Source of the DNA: Pipra filicauda
Taxonomy: Eukaryota; Chordata; Aves; Passeriformes; Pipridae
Direction: 5' to 3'
Length of the DNA stretch: 64,000 nt
NCBI RefSeq assembly: GCF_003945595.2
Contig: NW_024103862.1
Location: forward strand, 744,001 to 808,000
Shown here: piece after piece, positions 22,561 to 36,700 of the stretch
How positions within the stretch are numbered: position 1 is the first letter of the stretch
Layout of the letters: each line of letters starts with the position of its first letter
Position numbers and translations under genes: made by a program
Notes under the pieces: model-generated
What the model was told of the DNA's origin: nothing
The model's input: the letters and a program-made list of their open reading frames with translations, nothing else
Databases searched by the model: none

Positions 22561-25500
22561 ATATACCTCCGATGGCAGTGCTAGTGCAGGCAAGGGTAGC
22601 AGAGGGGTTTATGTTTATGTAGCTCTGGCTAAGCCCGTCATTTTCTCACAGAGGCAAACTGCCCGAAACAAGTTTTTGTCACTGGATTTCGTGAACGTTT
22701 TTGGAGTACACCAAGTGATACAGACACCCAAGTACAGTCTACCAAAATATCCAAAACCTATGAGTGAGCCACCTGATACTAACTTAAAAGTAATGTGGCA
22801 TGAATCAGGTGAGGAGGGTTGTTTACCGAGAGTCTGCCTTTATGTGTCTATAGGATTCACATTTTTAAGCTGCAATTCAAACATTTAAGTGAAACATTTA
22901 ATTTTTATGTATTCAAGTGATGCCAGGAGCTGGGGCTTTTAAAAAGAGGGGGAAATTCCCTTCACAATCACAAAATCAGAAGAGTTTGTAATACTTCATC
23001 TGATTTAAAATTCAGAATTAGGGCAATCAAGTTAGTGTGCCCTTTTATAAGATTTTAAAATTATCCATCTGTGGTTCCACACATTCAAGAAAGCCCTTCA
23101 ACTGGTTCTCCTGTAACCATCGAAATAGCTACACTTCACAGTAGTTTTAAATGAAGTTTATAGCATTTTGCTATTTGTCTGACTGTCGGCAGGCATATTC
23201 ATCTAGCAGCAGACAAATACATTAACAGAAGAAGGCAAAATTAGAGTCATGGAGAACTGAGAACTCAGCAGCTGTTTCCCCTTGAATTATCTACTTAGGA
23301 GTCTCTTCTCTGCATGCCTGACATGGGAACAAAAGAGGCTGCCGTGCCTCCTCCCAGCCATGGCTGACAACCTATGACAGACTATCTGGCAAGCTGCAGA
23401 TCCATTATTGGCTTACTGGGAAGGCTCAGGAGACATCTATGATGCCACTTTCAGGCAGGGCCCTACCCCTGCTAAAAGACTGGATAATTCCCATTCGGGC
23501 TCTTTGGTGAAAAGCCCTCTTGGGGTTTCTGTATGTTTTATTTAGTATTTTCACGTCAAGTTGCTTCAAGTGACTGTACAGGGAGATGAAGCATGTCTCT
23601 GTGTCTTGAGAGATGTATCTCCCGAGATCACCATGCATGACCCTTCAGGATGTCCTGTCTTTCATATATAGCTCATCTCTCAGCTGGTTATGATGGGTAA
23701 GCTCTTTTGGCACTTTATTCATCTGATCTGGACAACCCTGGAGTACACACGAGTTAACTTCCTGCAGTTCTACATCCTGATTGATGCTTTGTTGCATCAG
23801 CTGGATTCTCCCCTCAAGATATGAAAGCCTAGTCACGTGTTGACCAACCTTGTTTTTTCATGGAATAACATGAATATTTTTCTGAAAAAGATGCTTTGTC
23901 TCAGCCAACATAATTAACATGAGCAATGGCCTTTCTGGGCAAAACTGAAAGTTTTTCCAAAGTCACAGTGTCATCCAAAGCAATCTTCTGTTCTTAGCTT
24001 TGAAGCTGGAAGAATACGCTTTTAGGTGAATTGTTATTTTGCTATTTGCAAGAACCTAAAGAAAAGTGAGCCAAACTCTAATCATTACGGCTGCTCAAGG
24101 ATGACTGGAGAAGACAAAGAGAACAGCAAAAAGCGTGAAAAAATTCATCATTAGAAAGCAGAGAAGATTACAGAGTGCATGGAAATGATCAATTATTCAA
24201 AACCGGAAGCCAAACTAGGACTGATTTTTCACTTTTGAATATCTGACAGACCTGCATGCAGAGAACAAAGGCATGTTTTGCATGGTATCACTCACTTGGC
24301 CCAGTGATGCTGCTTGACCTCTGCAGCAGAAATGACATGGTTTGGCTGGGAATATGAGTAGGAAACATCTTCCCTGGCTGCCCACAGGACAACAGTGCTG
24401 GTCATGCAGACAGCCAAGAGCCTGACAACAAAATAACCTGCCAAGAGTCACTACGTGACAAAGCTGGGCTGCTGTCATATTCACAGCTGAAGACCAGATA
24501 AAATAGCATGTGATGTGCCAGAAACTAAGGATTCTGCTTCTGCAGAAATATTTCCACCTAGAAGAGCAAAATAAATTAAGGAGAAAACCTACACTAACAA
24601 TGACCCCAGAGAGATACACTCAGGTGTGGGGCTTCAGGTGCTGCCACATAATCACACAAAACAACTGCATGTTAATACTAGTCCCTTGAGATTTTTGGTA
24701 TTACTATCTTAAAGGCTTTCAACTTTGCCACCAGGAATTCAGAAGGATAAGTCAAGTATCTAGATCTAAGTTTCCAGAAATATTTCTGATTGTGATTTGC
24801 ACACAATTTGTAGGTATTCCTATATGAGGACCTGAGAAGGTCTCAAACACTCAATAGAGAAAGAATCTGAGTAAAAAAAAATTACTATGGATATATATAC
24901 AGTCACATCACAGATGACTCAAGTTATTTGTTCCCACAATTAGCTCAGCACAAAATTATGCTGAGAATAACTGATGGCAAAGTTTAAACATCCTGAAAAA
25001 CACAGTCCCAGCAAATAAACCCACTTAAAACTCATTCTACCCAATTCAAGACTAGGTGATATATTATCAAAAAAAGCAAATAATCCCATCTACCTGATTT
25101 TTAATAGCAAACAGGGAGGGCTGGAGTTCCTTTCCAGCCTACGCTCCATACCATTCTCCTCCAAGAATTCACCCCAGAGACATCTTGCCTTCTTTCCACC
25201 TTTCTTTTGTCTATGTGTTCATGTTCAGATAAAATGTCAGTCTATTTTAAACCACAGTTTATGCAAGATGAACCACACAGCACTCGAAAGGGCAGACTCT
25301 AGGAGGATTCCAGTTTTCATCCTAGATGTCCCTCCCTTGTGCCTCCCCCCCTTATTTAATCAAGTCTGTAAAAAGAAAGTTCACAATGTGATAACTATGT
25401 TCATTTTGGTCACACCCCACCCAACCATATGCTGTTGTTTTTTAGCACACATGGAATTTTTGCACGCTAGCAATATGTTGGAGCTTTTTGGGCTTTAAGT

Positions 25501-27399
25501 GCTGAAATTAAATTACTTCTGGTGTGAAAACTGAAACCACCTCCAGCAACATGCAAGAATTTCTGAAGTTGTTGCAGATTCCACAATATTTTGGGTGCGG
25601 AAGAGAGGAGGTATACCTCTTCTTTCCTGCTTTCTTAAATCAGCTTACAACACAGAGATACTTTAGACAGCTCACTTAGGGACACATCTATACAGCACAA
25701 TGCAGTGTGGCACGAGCATGGTGCAGCTCTGGGAATAATTAGTCCTCTTGAAGGCAAGGAAAGACAAAGACAAAGAAGTAACGTAGCAACATTTAGCTCA
25801 AGATTGTTTGATCAAAACATTCAAGCAGAAAACATGGAAAACGACAAGTTGTTTATTCAAATCTCCTAAATTCCTTGTTTTGCATGAATAAGGTAATGCA
25901 TGATGAAAGCATAAAAATATAAGTCGGGGGGTTCAGTGAACCAACTAAAGTTTAAACACGTCCTTATATAATCCAAAGATGGAGAAAGCAGAACTAGTAC
26001 TGCAGTTCACTCCTTCTTCAGAAGCCAAGTTTTCAGTATCAAAAGACATTAATAAGTCATTGCTTATTGCAAATTTGCTGCCATGTTTAGCTTAAAGATA
26101 TTACTTTCTCTTCAAACTTAGTATCTATAAAATTACATTTAATATTTTTAAAATGTATTTTGGGTATGTTGGCAACAGACAAAAACCCCTGAATTATGGA
26201 GCAGCTTCTACTGGGCAACTACATATAAATATACTTGTTTGTTCCATTTAAAACTTTTAAAGAGCTAGTTGTACCATATTCAGATAACTCAGTATTTATA
26301 ACTCCATTTACACATATTCAAGAATCTTATAAACTTTACTGTACTTATCCACATACCATCAATGAGTTCCATTTAATAAGTACTCTAGGACAGAAAAAAA
26401 AAAGAGCTTCAGGTTTCTTAAGATGAGTCTGGACCAGTCTTTCCTTTAGGTGAGACACATTTTAGTAGGAGGCTGACACAGAGCTCAGAATTTGACATGC
26501 AGAGAAAAAAGGTTTTGTTTCACAAGGCTGCAGTTTCTTGCTTTTGAGTCCATCCATCTTGAGTTGCACAGGAGCATCCCTCTGTTTCTGCCGCCTTAAC
26601 TCTTCCCTTTTGTCCTTCTCTACCTTTGATTCCCAACACCACCAAAACCAGCACCTTGATATTACCACCAAAAGAGGCTTAGCCTCTTTCCTTAGCCTCT
26701 CCTAGCTGAAAACCAGTTAACCTACTTATTAAATAATCCTGCTGGACAAAAGAAAACCTTTCATTCCCGTTTTCTGAGTCCTCTCTGAATAACAAGTTGC
26801 TCTATGAAATATGGATTTCTACCTCTTCCTAACATCTTTTGCTTCTGTCCCTTCACCCACAAGAAGCTAGGACGCTGCTTAATCTCTCATTTTTTTTGAT
26901 TGTGATGGCCCCTCTGTTCCTTTCAGTTAGTCCATTTCTCCTACACCATTTTATCTTCATACACCTAAAGGTTTCTGAGCTTTATTATATATAGGAGTAT
27001 TCTTGAGCCAGCGAAAACCTGGGGACCTGCTACATTGTCTTTCCAACATCCAGAAAGTCTTTCCAACATCAGACATCACAGAACTGACCCACAGGTATTA
27101 TAATGAAGGTTTCCACTCTGCTCACAGATACAACAGACCTCTTCTCAAAAGCTAGCCAGATTGCAAGGAGTCAGAATCAGTGTTTTATGAATTACCATCA
27201 CTATACTGATCTTTATTTAAAAAAAAAAATTGGTCTTCTTGCTTTGTTGTTTTTTCTGCCTTAATGATACACCATACTGTAAAATAGACTATTTTTAGAG
27301 TCACAAATGGGAATTACCTTGAAATCAACCAAATAACAACAACAACAGAAAGTTAAAAAAACCTGAAAGCCTGTTTTCCTGGTTCTGACCCAGATCGGC
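22561..27399. other. Gene-poor AT-rich region
   Basis: No supported exon. Two adjacent minus-strand frames at 23426-23836 look slightly more protein-like than their neighbours but match no family I know. A 20-base period direct repeat sharing GTCTTTCCAACATC occurs at about 27038-27071. Short A/T runs are the only other structure. Confidence 0.45.
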
Positions 27400-27776
27400 G
27401 TGGCCAAGACATTGTGTTATTTGATACCACATTACAACACTGCCAGGGGTGGGGAAAAGGGACTCTCTCCCACATCTGGAAAGGAGTGGCATCCTTTTCC
27501 AGTGGAACAAAAGTGTGGCTGGATAGGGAATGCATCCACCATTGTTGGTGAATATTTTGCACGTAAATTACCCTCTCTTTGTACACTTTTGTTATTAATA
27601 TTGTTGCTGTTACTGCTCGTTTTTTAATTTCATTGGTGTTCCCAGTAAATTGTTCTTATCTCAACACCTGAGATCTTTGCCTTTTGTACTTCCAGCAGGA
27701 GAGGGAGGGGAAGCAAGTGCCAACATGGTTTTGGTGGGAGCACTAAACTGGGGAATATCATTCCTAAACCATGACA
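27400..27776 (+). mobile_element. Solo LTR, avian ERVL-like (decayed)
   Basis: The stretch has the layout of avian class III (ERVL-type) LTRs. It has a purine-rich GGGGAAAAGGGACTCTCTCCC segment, then GTTGGTGAATATTTTGCAC, then a T-rich part ending in CCCAGTAAATTGTTCTTATC (an AGTAAA-type polyadenylation context). A GA-rich block and a terminus around AAACCATGACA follow. No gag, pol or env sequence adjoins it on either side within the window, so a solo LTR formed by recombination is likely. The left boundary is uncertain and may lie 30-60 bases further left. Assignment is from memory of the family's pattern, not alignment. Confidence 0.55.
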
Positions 27777-30700
27777 CCTGTGGAACCATGATGCCTGTCT
27801 AAAGAGGATTTAGCAAGCAGCAATGCACAAACCTAAATCTTTGGCACTGCGGGCATTGTACCATTTAAAAAATCACCAACATAGGAAAAGGTTTCATGGG
27901 AATTTCCAATAAGAATTACAAGCTGAATGTTATTTTTACTACATTTGGATCACTTTTGTCTTTCTTTCTATAATGATCAAGCACTGAAGCATTTCTTGAC
28001 TGAACACTGTCGAAAAAAATGTATTTTAATTTGGTCATACTTGCACTTCAATGAAGGTGGAATTAAGAATTATTATTTCTAGTCACATTTCCAGATGTCA
28101 TATTGAGTCAAAGATACAGAATCAGTTGCAGTTCATAGACAAACCATGAACTGAAAAATGGGAAAAAAAGGGAGAAAAAGAGCAAAAAAAAAAAAAAAAG
28201 TGGGAGAAAAAAAAAGATGTATCATTTGGGACCTATTCACTGAAACTGCTTAGGGTAGATAAGGGAAGCATCATTTTCACGAGCTCTGAAAAATGCAATA
28301 TGCTTCAGGTAGAACTTCCATCACCCTCTGTGGAGTGTGATTTCTTTTTCAAGAAGGCAAATAAACACTTTCCTCCTCCAAAACAAACCTTAAATCAAAG
28401 CTTCTCAGAAGCTCACATATGACTTGTATAAGTTTTAACCATACACAGGTATGTATTTTTTAGCCCAAAGACTCTCACCAGCCTTTTCTAGTATTCCCCC
28501 AGCATCACAAACCAGCAGCCATCAGCATGTGGCTTCTTAGGAAGGTCAGGAATATTGAGGCTTTCTATTTCACTTCCAGGAAAACCCAAGCATGGGTCTG
28601 AAATGTTTTGCAGACCCTGAAACATTATTTTCTTGGATTCTAAATATAAATGTTTATTATGATTTGTAGTTTCAAACAAGCAGCATTCTGCACTGGCATG
28701 TTACGACGCCAGAGGAAGGGCTACTGACGATATGTGGTATCTTTCCTCCATTTAAATGTTCAGAACTACCGTTGGACAATTAGGCATAAGACTATATTTC
28801 CTAAATTTGCATAAAATGAGAATCACACAGATGGACAACACATGCTTCCCATAAGTCCAGTGTGAAAATTACTCTATCACTTGTCGTTGTACCCAATCTT
28901 TCCACATTTCTGGCAATTCACATCTTAAACAAACAAGAATTGTGACAAGCAAAACAGATGGTCTCTCCTCCTCCTTCCTAAAAAGTTCCAAAGGCACATT
29001 TCCCAAAATTCTTGCTTTATAATGATGCTGTTCTACTTGTCACAGCAGCTTTGAAAGAAGTTTCGGTAATACACAAATAGCAGGCCTAAGCTTCTTTTAC
29101 CCCAAGGTCCTGGAAAATTTGCCTGGGAGTGCAAAGGATCCACAAAGAGAATAAGCTAAAGGCCCTGGACCTTTTGTGAATTTAGAGACAATACTCAAGC
29201 TGTTTAAAACAGGCTTGCTATTCAAAGGCTAAAAGACAGATTCTGTTTCTTTCTCCATCTATAAACTAGAGTATTAATTCGTGTTTGTCATCAGGTCATT
29301 GTCATCATTTGGCATTCAGCATGTGGGAGTTTTATCAAACCTACATATTTCCTAAAGAAAAAAAGTCTTGCAAGAAAGGGTACTCCTAGTCAGTGGCACA
29401 TGAGCTTTTTCACTGTGAATGGACACAACAGATATACAGCCAAGAAGGCCCGTGCCTCCCAGTGTGCCCCTCACAGCATAGCAACATTTTCATTTCTCTT
29501 TTGTCTCCACCCCATGTGGTCTTCTGTTCAAGTGTGCCAACTAAGGCTACAGGTACCCAGCTCCTACTCAGAAAGACCAGTGCAGTGTTTAGAGGGATAA
29601 GACAGGCTAGTTCACCCTGCAAGGGTTGCAAGAGACATGGACCACTATGTGGATTTACTTACGGATGAGCTGATGATGGGCAATGTCAAGTGTGAAGAAA
29701 TCTTTGAGGAAACCATATGACCAAGAGCATAACCTGGTTCTTTCTCTAGGCAACACCACCTGTAAAATCAACTCCTGACCTCACAAGGAACAAGTATTAA
29801 TAAGCAACACATCCATCATGCCAGTAACCTCCTTAGACTTTGCAACACCATTTCATAAGCTATTCTCAGTCTCTACTACTATGTGTATACATTTTGTAGG
29901 CATAAGAATTAATTGGACTTAGTAAGCTGTATCCATATCTTGTCATTCTCCACAACTGAGCAAGCAGTTCTTGGTTAAGGTGTTGCTGAAGAAATAGCAA
30001 GTGTGTATCCCATCAGAAAATGAGACACCAGCCTGGCTCTTCTCTTGCTGCTTGTTTTCCCACCATTAGTCTATCATCGAAAAGGTGCAGCTTCATCACC
30101 ACTGTCTCTAAAGAAAACAACTGTTGTCAGCTGCATTTTGAGAGGTCTGATAATGCCAGAGCATATAAGGTGGCATCTTAAGGAGTCCTACTTAAGGAGG
30201 AGTTAAGGAGTTCCTCAGCCAACTTAGAGGAGGAAACTCTATTCACTAAACACCATAAGATGATGAAGAGGCCTGTGGCAGCCCTCACCATGCACAGAGA
30301 GGCAGCTCCAGGAGCCACTAGGTAGCAGGTTGGCAGATGGTTTTTCCAGGCTCATTTTCAGGCTCATGTGCCTCAGGTCTGTCTTATGTATCCCGCTTTG
30401 ACTCTAAGCCTTTTTTACAGGCAGGGTATTTAGTCCCCTGTTCAGGAGACAAAGGGAGTGCTACATATTCTGTATTATGCTGCAAGCTTGCACTGCTCCT
30501 GTGTCAGACTTGAAAGTGTGCTTTTCTCAGTTACAGTTTAATGCATAAATTCAGATGCTTCTAGTAATGAGCAACAAACTCACACTTAATGGAAGAGAGT
30601 GCTATCAAAAATTTTCTGTATTTGTAGGTCATCAAAATCATTGACATAAGCTTCATAATTGACTGACTAGATGGCACCCAAGGCTGATTTGCTGGTTGAA

Positions 30701-33700
30701 AAGAAAGAGAGAATACACAAACTCTCACTAAAGATCAGGATCTGCCACTCTCTCACTTACACTGTATATCATTTCACTGCCTAAACTATCTTTTCAGTTT
30801 TAGCTGACCAAATCAAGACATTATCAAATTAGGTGAAGCAGTAATTTATGCCCAAAATACTCCCACTGATACTACTGGACAATTTCTGTAATAAATTACT
30901 TTCATGTTTGTCCCCCCTATTGTTCCCATCCCCTGAACAATGGTGAACACATCAGGAGTAGAGATCATTTCATATTAAAATGCATAACAAAGGCAAGAAG
31001 TCTTTTTTGAGGTGTTTATAAACTTATATGCAGAGACTGAAGTCTTCTATTTGACCATAAATTCAGTACACACAACCACAAGTTTCCCCATTCCATCTAC
31101 CCTGGCAATATGTTTGGATGCCAGTTTGAATTAATCACTTCTGAAGCAAAAAACTCATTCAGTTTCTATAGCCCCAGCTCGCTGAAGCCTCTGCTTTACA
31201 CATAAGAACTGCATGTACATTGCACGGTCAGAACTAACTCTGCTTCAGCTGCACTTAAAACAAGTTGGGGCATCTTTGTAGCATTTGCACCTAGACAATA
31301 GGTGCCTTCCAAGGCAATTAATCTAAATATGAACAGTGATTTTTTCTGATGAGAAACCTCTTTTGAGTTTCAAAGCCAAAACACAGAACTCATTTTGCAT
31401 GTCACAAATGGACCTGGACTACAAAGTGAGAGAACAATAAAAGACCTGTTAGTAGATAGTACACGTAATTTATAGGCTGAGTATTTCCTTCCAGAAACAC
31501 GTGTCCCTCTGTTATCATCACCACAAGCAGACGTGTAATTACTCCACAGAACTGAAAGGCAGTTATGCACAAACTTTACCTCTCAACAAATACTTCGTAG
31601 TGGAAGATTGAAGGAAAAAGCAAGGAGATTCCTGGGAATGTCTGTGCCATTTGCCAGGTTACTTTCTGGTGACCAAAACTGCAGATTCAAGAGCATTCTC
31701 CCTAACTTCAAAAGCTCTGTGTCCCTCCTGATAAGCATGCAGGAATCTGCCTCACTTGAGTCACCTCAGAACATTGCACAGAGAAGGAACAACATAGGCC
31801 AAGTCCTTTAAAATTAATCACCACAATCTGGTAAATTTTTGGCATGCAGCCACCTCCAGCAGCCAATCAAAAATGCCAGGTGGTTCCATCTTGCCAGCGA
31901 GATAATTTGGCAGAGATTTTGAAATTAAGCAATTCAAAGTGAAAATCATCTGCCCTTTCCCAACAGAACTGTCTCAAACATTTGATTAGATTTCAATCCA
32001 AAATAGATATTTTCTGTACAAATTAACTGACTGCAAGATAAGCCCTTTTTGCCCTAGCTTGTCTGGTTGATTATGCCTCATAATAAACAGTGGTATTTCT
32101 GCATGTTATTTTTGCTCAGGTGTGGGCTGTATTGTGGAAGCTGGCAGGATAAATTTTGTACCCTCAGTAAGTAAGAATTTCATATTAATAAAAACTCTTG
32201 TGAGCCGCAATGCGCATCTGCCTGCAGCTTCTTGCCACATAGTATCTCACTTTCAGTAGCAAGATTTACTAGGAGAAATAAAATAATCCTGGCCACTAAA
32301 TGTGAGCAGAGTAGTTGAGAGGCTGTTAACATAATTCTTTTTGTTTATAAAATAGGCTAGTTTTATAAATTTTCTGTTCTCAGAAAGAATTCCAGTCTTG
32401 AAACTGCTCCAAGATCTTATTTTTACAGGTTTTAGCTTCAAATAATTTTATTCCCAAATTGAAGATAAGTTTTTGTTGACTGATTTTATTTACACAGAAG
32501 AATTTAAAAGTTTAAAAAAACCAACATCCAAACACATTTTAATTGGCCTGATGCAAACTACCTTTGTTTGTTTTTCTGGAGGAGCTTTTTGCAGTCCACA
32601 GTACCTAAGTATTAGAGATTTACGTGGGTTTTATCATGCTACAAAACAAACTGTCTAACTGACTCAACATGTCCTCTTGCATAACAGTTTGTAAAGTTTT
32701 TTCCTAACGATTCCTCCACCAAACTCATCCATGCTTCAGATGTAGCAATTTTCATCCATTTTGACTTGCGCTTTTCAAGGAGAGGTGTTAAATTCTGTCA
32801 AGCCTTGAGGCAATAAAGCTGCCTTTTTTTTAAGCTCTCCTTTGAGAGCTCTTAGAAATAGTCCATAGAGACTAACAGTCTCCTGTCTAAATTGAGTAGA
32901 GTTTATTTTGTTCACTGCTTCACCTATGTGCATTCCTATCTCCCAAGAGCTGCCTCTGCTTGCACAGACCCAGACAACCCTGCAGAGAGCAGCGGAACCT
33001 CTAGCCAGATGTGATGTTTAAGGGATGGGGGAGCAAGGGAAGGAGACTGTCTCTAGCACCCATTTAAGTGTGCCATTCTCTGGACAGTGGTCTGAATTGC
33101 CTTTTCCAGACCACCAAGATCTTGAGACAAATAAAGCTTAGTCGAGTCCAACAGGTTGCAGACCTGAATCAAAAGCCACCTGCATCTGTGTAATACTGAG
33201 TCCTGCTTAGTCCAACCAGAAGCAAAATGCAAGTTTTTTCTGTTCTTATCTCTGTAGCCTGTTGCTGAAAACAGACTTGATCCTTTGACATCAAGCATTG
33301 CAGTTCGTTTTCAGATATTAAAAGTCTATGTAATCTGCTTCTAACCTTGGACTACTGCTCTCTTTCTCATTGTACCTGTTGCAACCAGAGACATGTGAAC
33401 TGCAGCACAATCAAAGTCAGAAGATGTGCAAGCAGGCAAGACTTTCACCATTAAGACTCTGTTCCTGGCTAATTAAATATTCAGTTAATTATTTTGTCCA
33501 AGATTTACATTTTGCTTAAGGTCTCCTCTTTGTCTTGAAGAGAACCAAGCTAAATAGTGATGTGCAACAGAGGATCAGTCTCCTCACAAGGACAGCACAG
33601 GATATTTTGAACTCTACCTTGCAGCAGTCTTTTACAAAGAGTGCCAGGGTAAAATGTAAACTATCATACAAAGCAGGAGGCCACAAAAGCACCTGAATTT

Positions 33701-36700
33701 AGTAAGTGCATTGAGCCTCCAGGTGGGCAGCAGACTACATGGAAAACTCTTCTCACCAAGGAGAAAAACCTGTAGTCCTGCAACATTTCTTTCTCTCCTC
33801 TTCTACTACCTTGAAGCCTTAAGCTCACTGGGTTGATTTAAGTTTTACTATTTACTACAGTGTTTCCAGGCCAGCTCAGACTATTCATTCTTGAGTGAAA
33901 ACTCTTGGTTTTGTTATTAGATACTCACAATGGAATCTTACTCGTGCTTCTTGGAAGAAATGCTCCTCCTTCAGTAATTTTATAAGTGATCTGATTACAA
34001 AGGACTGAAATGTGATGAAAGTGCTGCGTAAACCAGGTTAGAATTGAAAGCCTGCATTTCTGAGAGCAATTTATGTAGTGTTTGATAGGTGGGGAAAAGA
34101 AAAAAGGAAGAGAGAGTGCTACCGAGGAAAGCATTGTCAGAAACATTTGCTCCCACTGGACAGTAAATTGACCAACACCACGTTCTCAGGAAAGCAGGAG
34201 CTGCCTTCTCACAAATTGGGCTGTGAGATTAAAAATTGTGTTAAAAGAAAAATAAATTAGAAAATCCAAGCACTCAGTACTTTACAAGAGAAAAAAGAAG
34301 CTAACTGCCCAAATTTCATCCAACTGTTTTGTTTATTAGCACTGTGAGGTAAAATACTCTATTGCGTGACATAGAGTACAGACTGTGATATGGCCACAGC
34401 GTCATATCCCAGGTTCATTTGGTGTGCAGAATAGCTGATGTGCAAATTTTATTCAATCTTTCTGTGTATTTCCTTTCCAGGGATGGCTCAGGCATTATTT
34501 GCAGTGCCACAGACCGACGTTTTATGAATTTTCTATGATGATGTCATTTCATAGTAACTGATCCATAGCCAATATGAATTTATCTCTCTGGTATACCTGA
34601 GAGATGAGAGCAAGGAATTTGTAGAGGGGAAGGAAGCTGAGGCACTAAGACATTTGGGTCCTTTTTAGTTGATTGTTCTTCCACATTGGTTTTCCACTTT
34701 GCAATATCATGTGGCAGAGAAACCTAGAAAAAATTCATATGTATAACACTGACAACACAGTGTCTTAGCTCTGTAGCAGAAATAGAGATTCCACCTAGTT
34801 TTCCAAGTGACGTTCCTGACATGATCTTGCAGATTTCTAAACACCTATTAGTGTCTGACATAAGGTTTGCAAGGGCAATGCTGATTTAGGTATTTCCCTA
34901 CAGTAATCTTCATTGCACAGAACTCCATGTTTTATTTCTTCATGAGTTGAGGCAAAGCCTAGGGTTTTGCATTCACTATAGACACAGATAACATTCATGT
35001 TCCTTCCCTGTGCACCCCTCATATCTTTCCTATGTCACCTGAGATTCTCCCTCTGGTCCCAGCCACAGTCACTGTCATCTTTTTGCTGCAGGGCAGCTCA
35101 GACTTTCAGTCCCTACCAATTCTTCCAGTTTTTTCTGCCTTACTCTTTCTTCTGCAATCCCATGAGAGAGATCTCTCTTTTTGTCATGCAGACACATTGA
35201 GAGGAAGTACCAAGAGAGTAAGACAGTTGTGTAAGTTCAGCAGGTAAGACCAGCAGAAAGCCGGAGATTTACAATGAAAAGCATTAGAGAACCTACAATA
35301 GATAGTATTGCTAGATGCTCTGTCTTTAATGGGTACAGTGGTGGCTGCCACAACTGTATCATTTTAACACAAAGATGACAATTACCTGACTCTGACTAAG
35401 CTCTTGCCTCAGCTGTATCTCATGGCACTGGATTCCCCAGGGTAACAACAATAGTACCATAAGGTCTGGCCAATGAGTCAACGTTTCATCTATATATTTG
35501 CAATAGCTAAAAGTTTGGAGGAAAAGGAAACTTGACATACTAGCAAAGAAGTTACTGGTTGTATTAATTGTATCTCCACCAAGAGAGTTTGCAAAGCCCC
35601 AGCCAAGGCCGTCTAGTGCAGATACACATACCCTTAGCACATAACAGTGACCTACATCAAGCAGCGCGGGATTTCATCATCTGATGGTCCCAGATAATAA
35701 ACCCCAGAAAAATCTTGAGAAGTTGTTTGTTGTGATGTCTGTCCTCTGCTCTTGAGGAAGAACAAACAGCACATAGCAGCTACAACAAGAACAAGATTTT
35801 AACTGCCAGCAAACTTTCTTAGCAGTAAAATAGAACTCTCTTCTATGCTGTACCACCAGTAAAGCACATAGCAAGGCACCTGTCTTGTTATAGTGTCTGC
35901 TGTGAAGCTTTCTTTTCATCAAGCTCAAATTTCTTTTCTTTCAGTCTTAGTGATGGAATTTAGTCTGCTGAGCAATCAGGATATCTTTTTCTGGTTAAAG
36001 CAGGGCTAGAAAGATCTGCCATAACTTTTTACTTTTAACTGTGCTATAAAGGGAAAGGGATAAAACACTAAGGTGTCAAAAGATTATTCAGTGTCTGACA
36101 CTCAGTGGTCAAAATCTAGTACTGCAGCTGCAGAAATCAGAACTGCCTCAAAACTGTCGCAGCTCAAAAGTGACCCCAATCAATGCACCAATGGGAATAT
36201 TAAAGGACACATAATCTCCTGGTTTTTTATTTTATTAGTATATGATTTTAAGCCATGGGATCAAAACAGTAAGAAGATTAAAGATTAAAACCAGGGTTTA
36301 ATTACGTATAATTGAACTTGAATAGACGGCACAAAATACAAACACTCTAATTTAGTTATTTGAGAATCAATGGAATTATCTCTATTTGATCATTTACTAC
36401 TGAGAACAGATAGATTTTTTTTTTCCACATTTTTGTGTCTTTAAAAATTCTAGTCACATTACTGGTATATTTTAATAAAACTCAACGGAGGTTTAAGCCT
36501 ATCACTTTGGGAAATTTTAGGGAAAAATAATAAAATGCAAATTTAATCCCTCAAAAAATTATCTACAAACAATCACTGAATTAATCTTAATTCAAAATAA
36601 TCCATTAATCAAAATAAATAGATACAACTAAGAAATACTAATAAAGCCCACCAAGGTATTTAACTTACTGCTAGAGAAATCATAATGCCACAGTATATTA

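Noticed and set aside
24215..24619. 134-codon Cys-rich minus-strand frame
   Set aside because: The cysteines show no regular spacing of a known domain and the frame lacks homologous pieces nearby; treated as chance.
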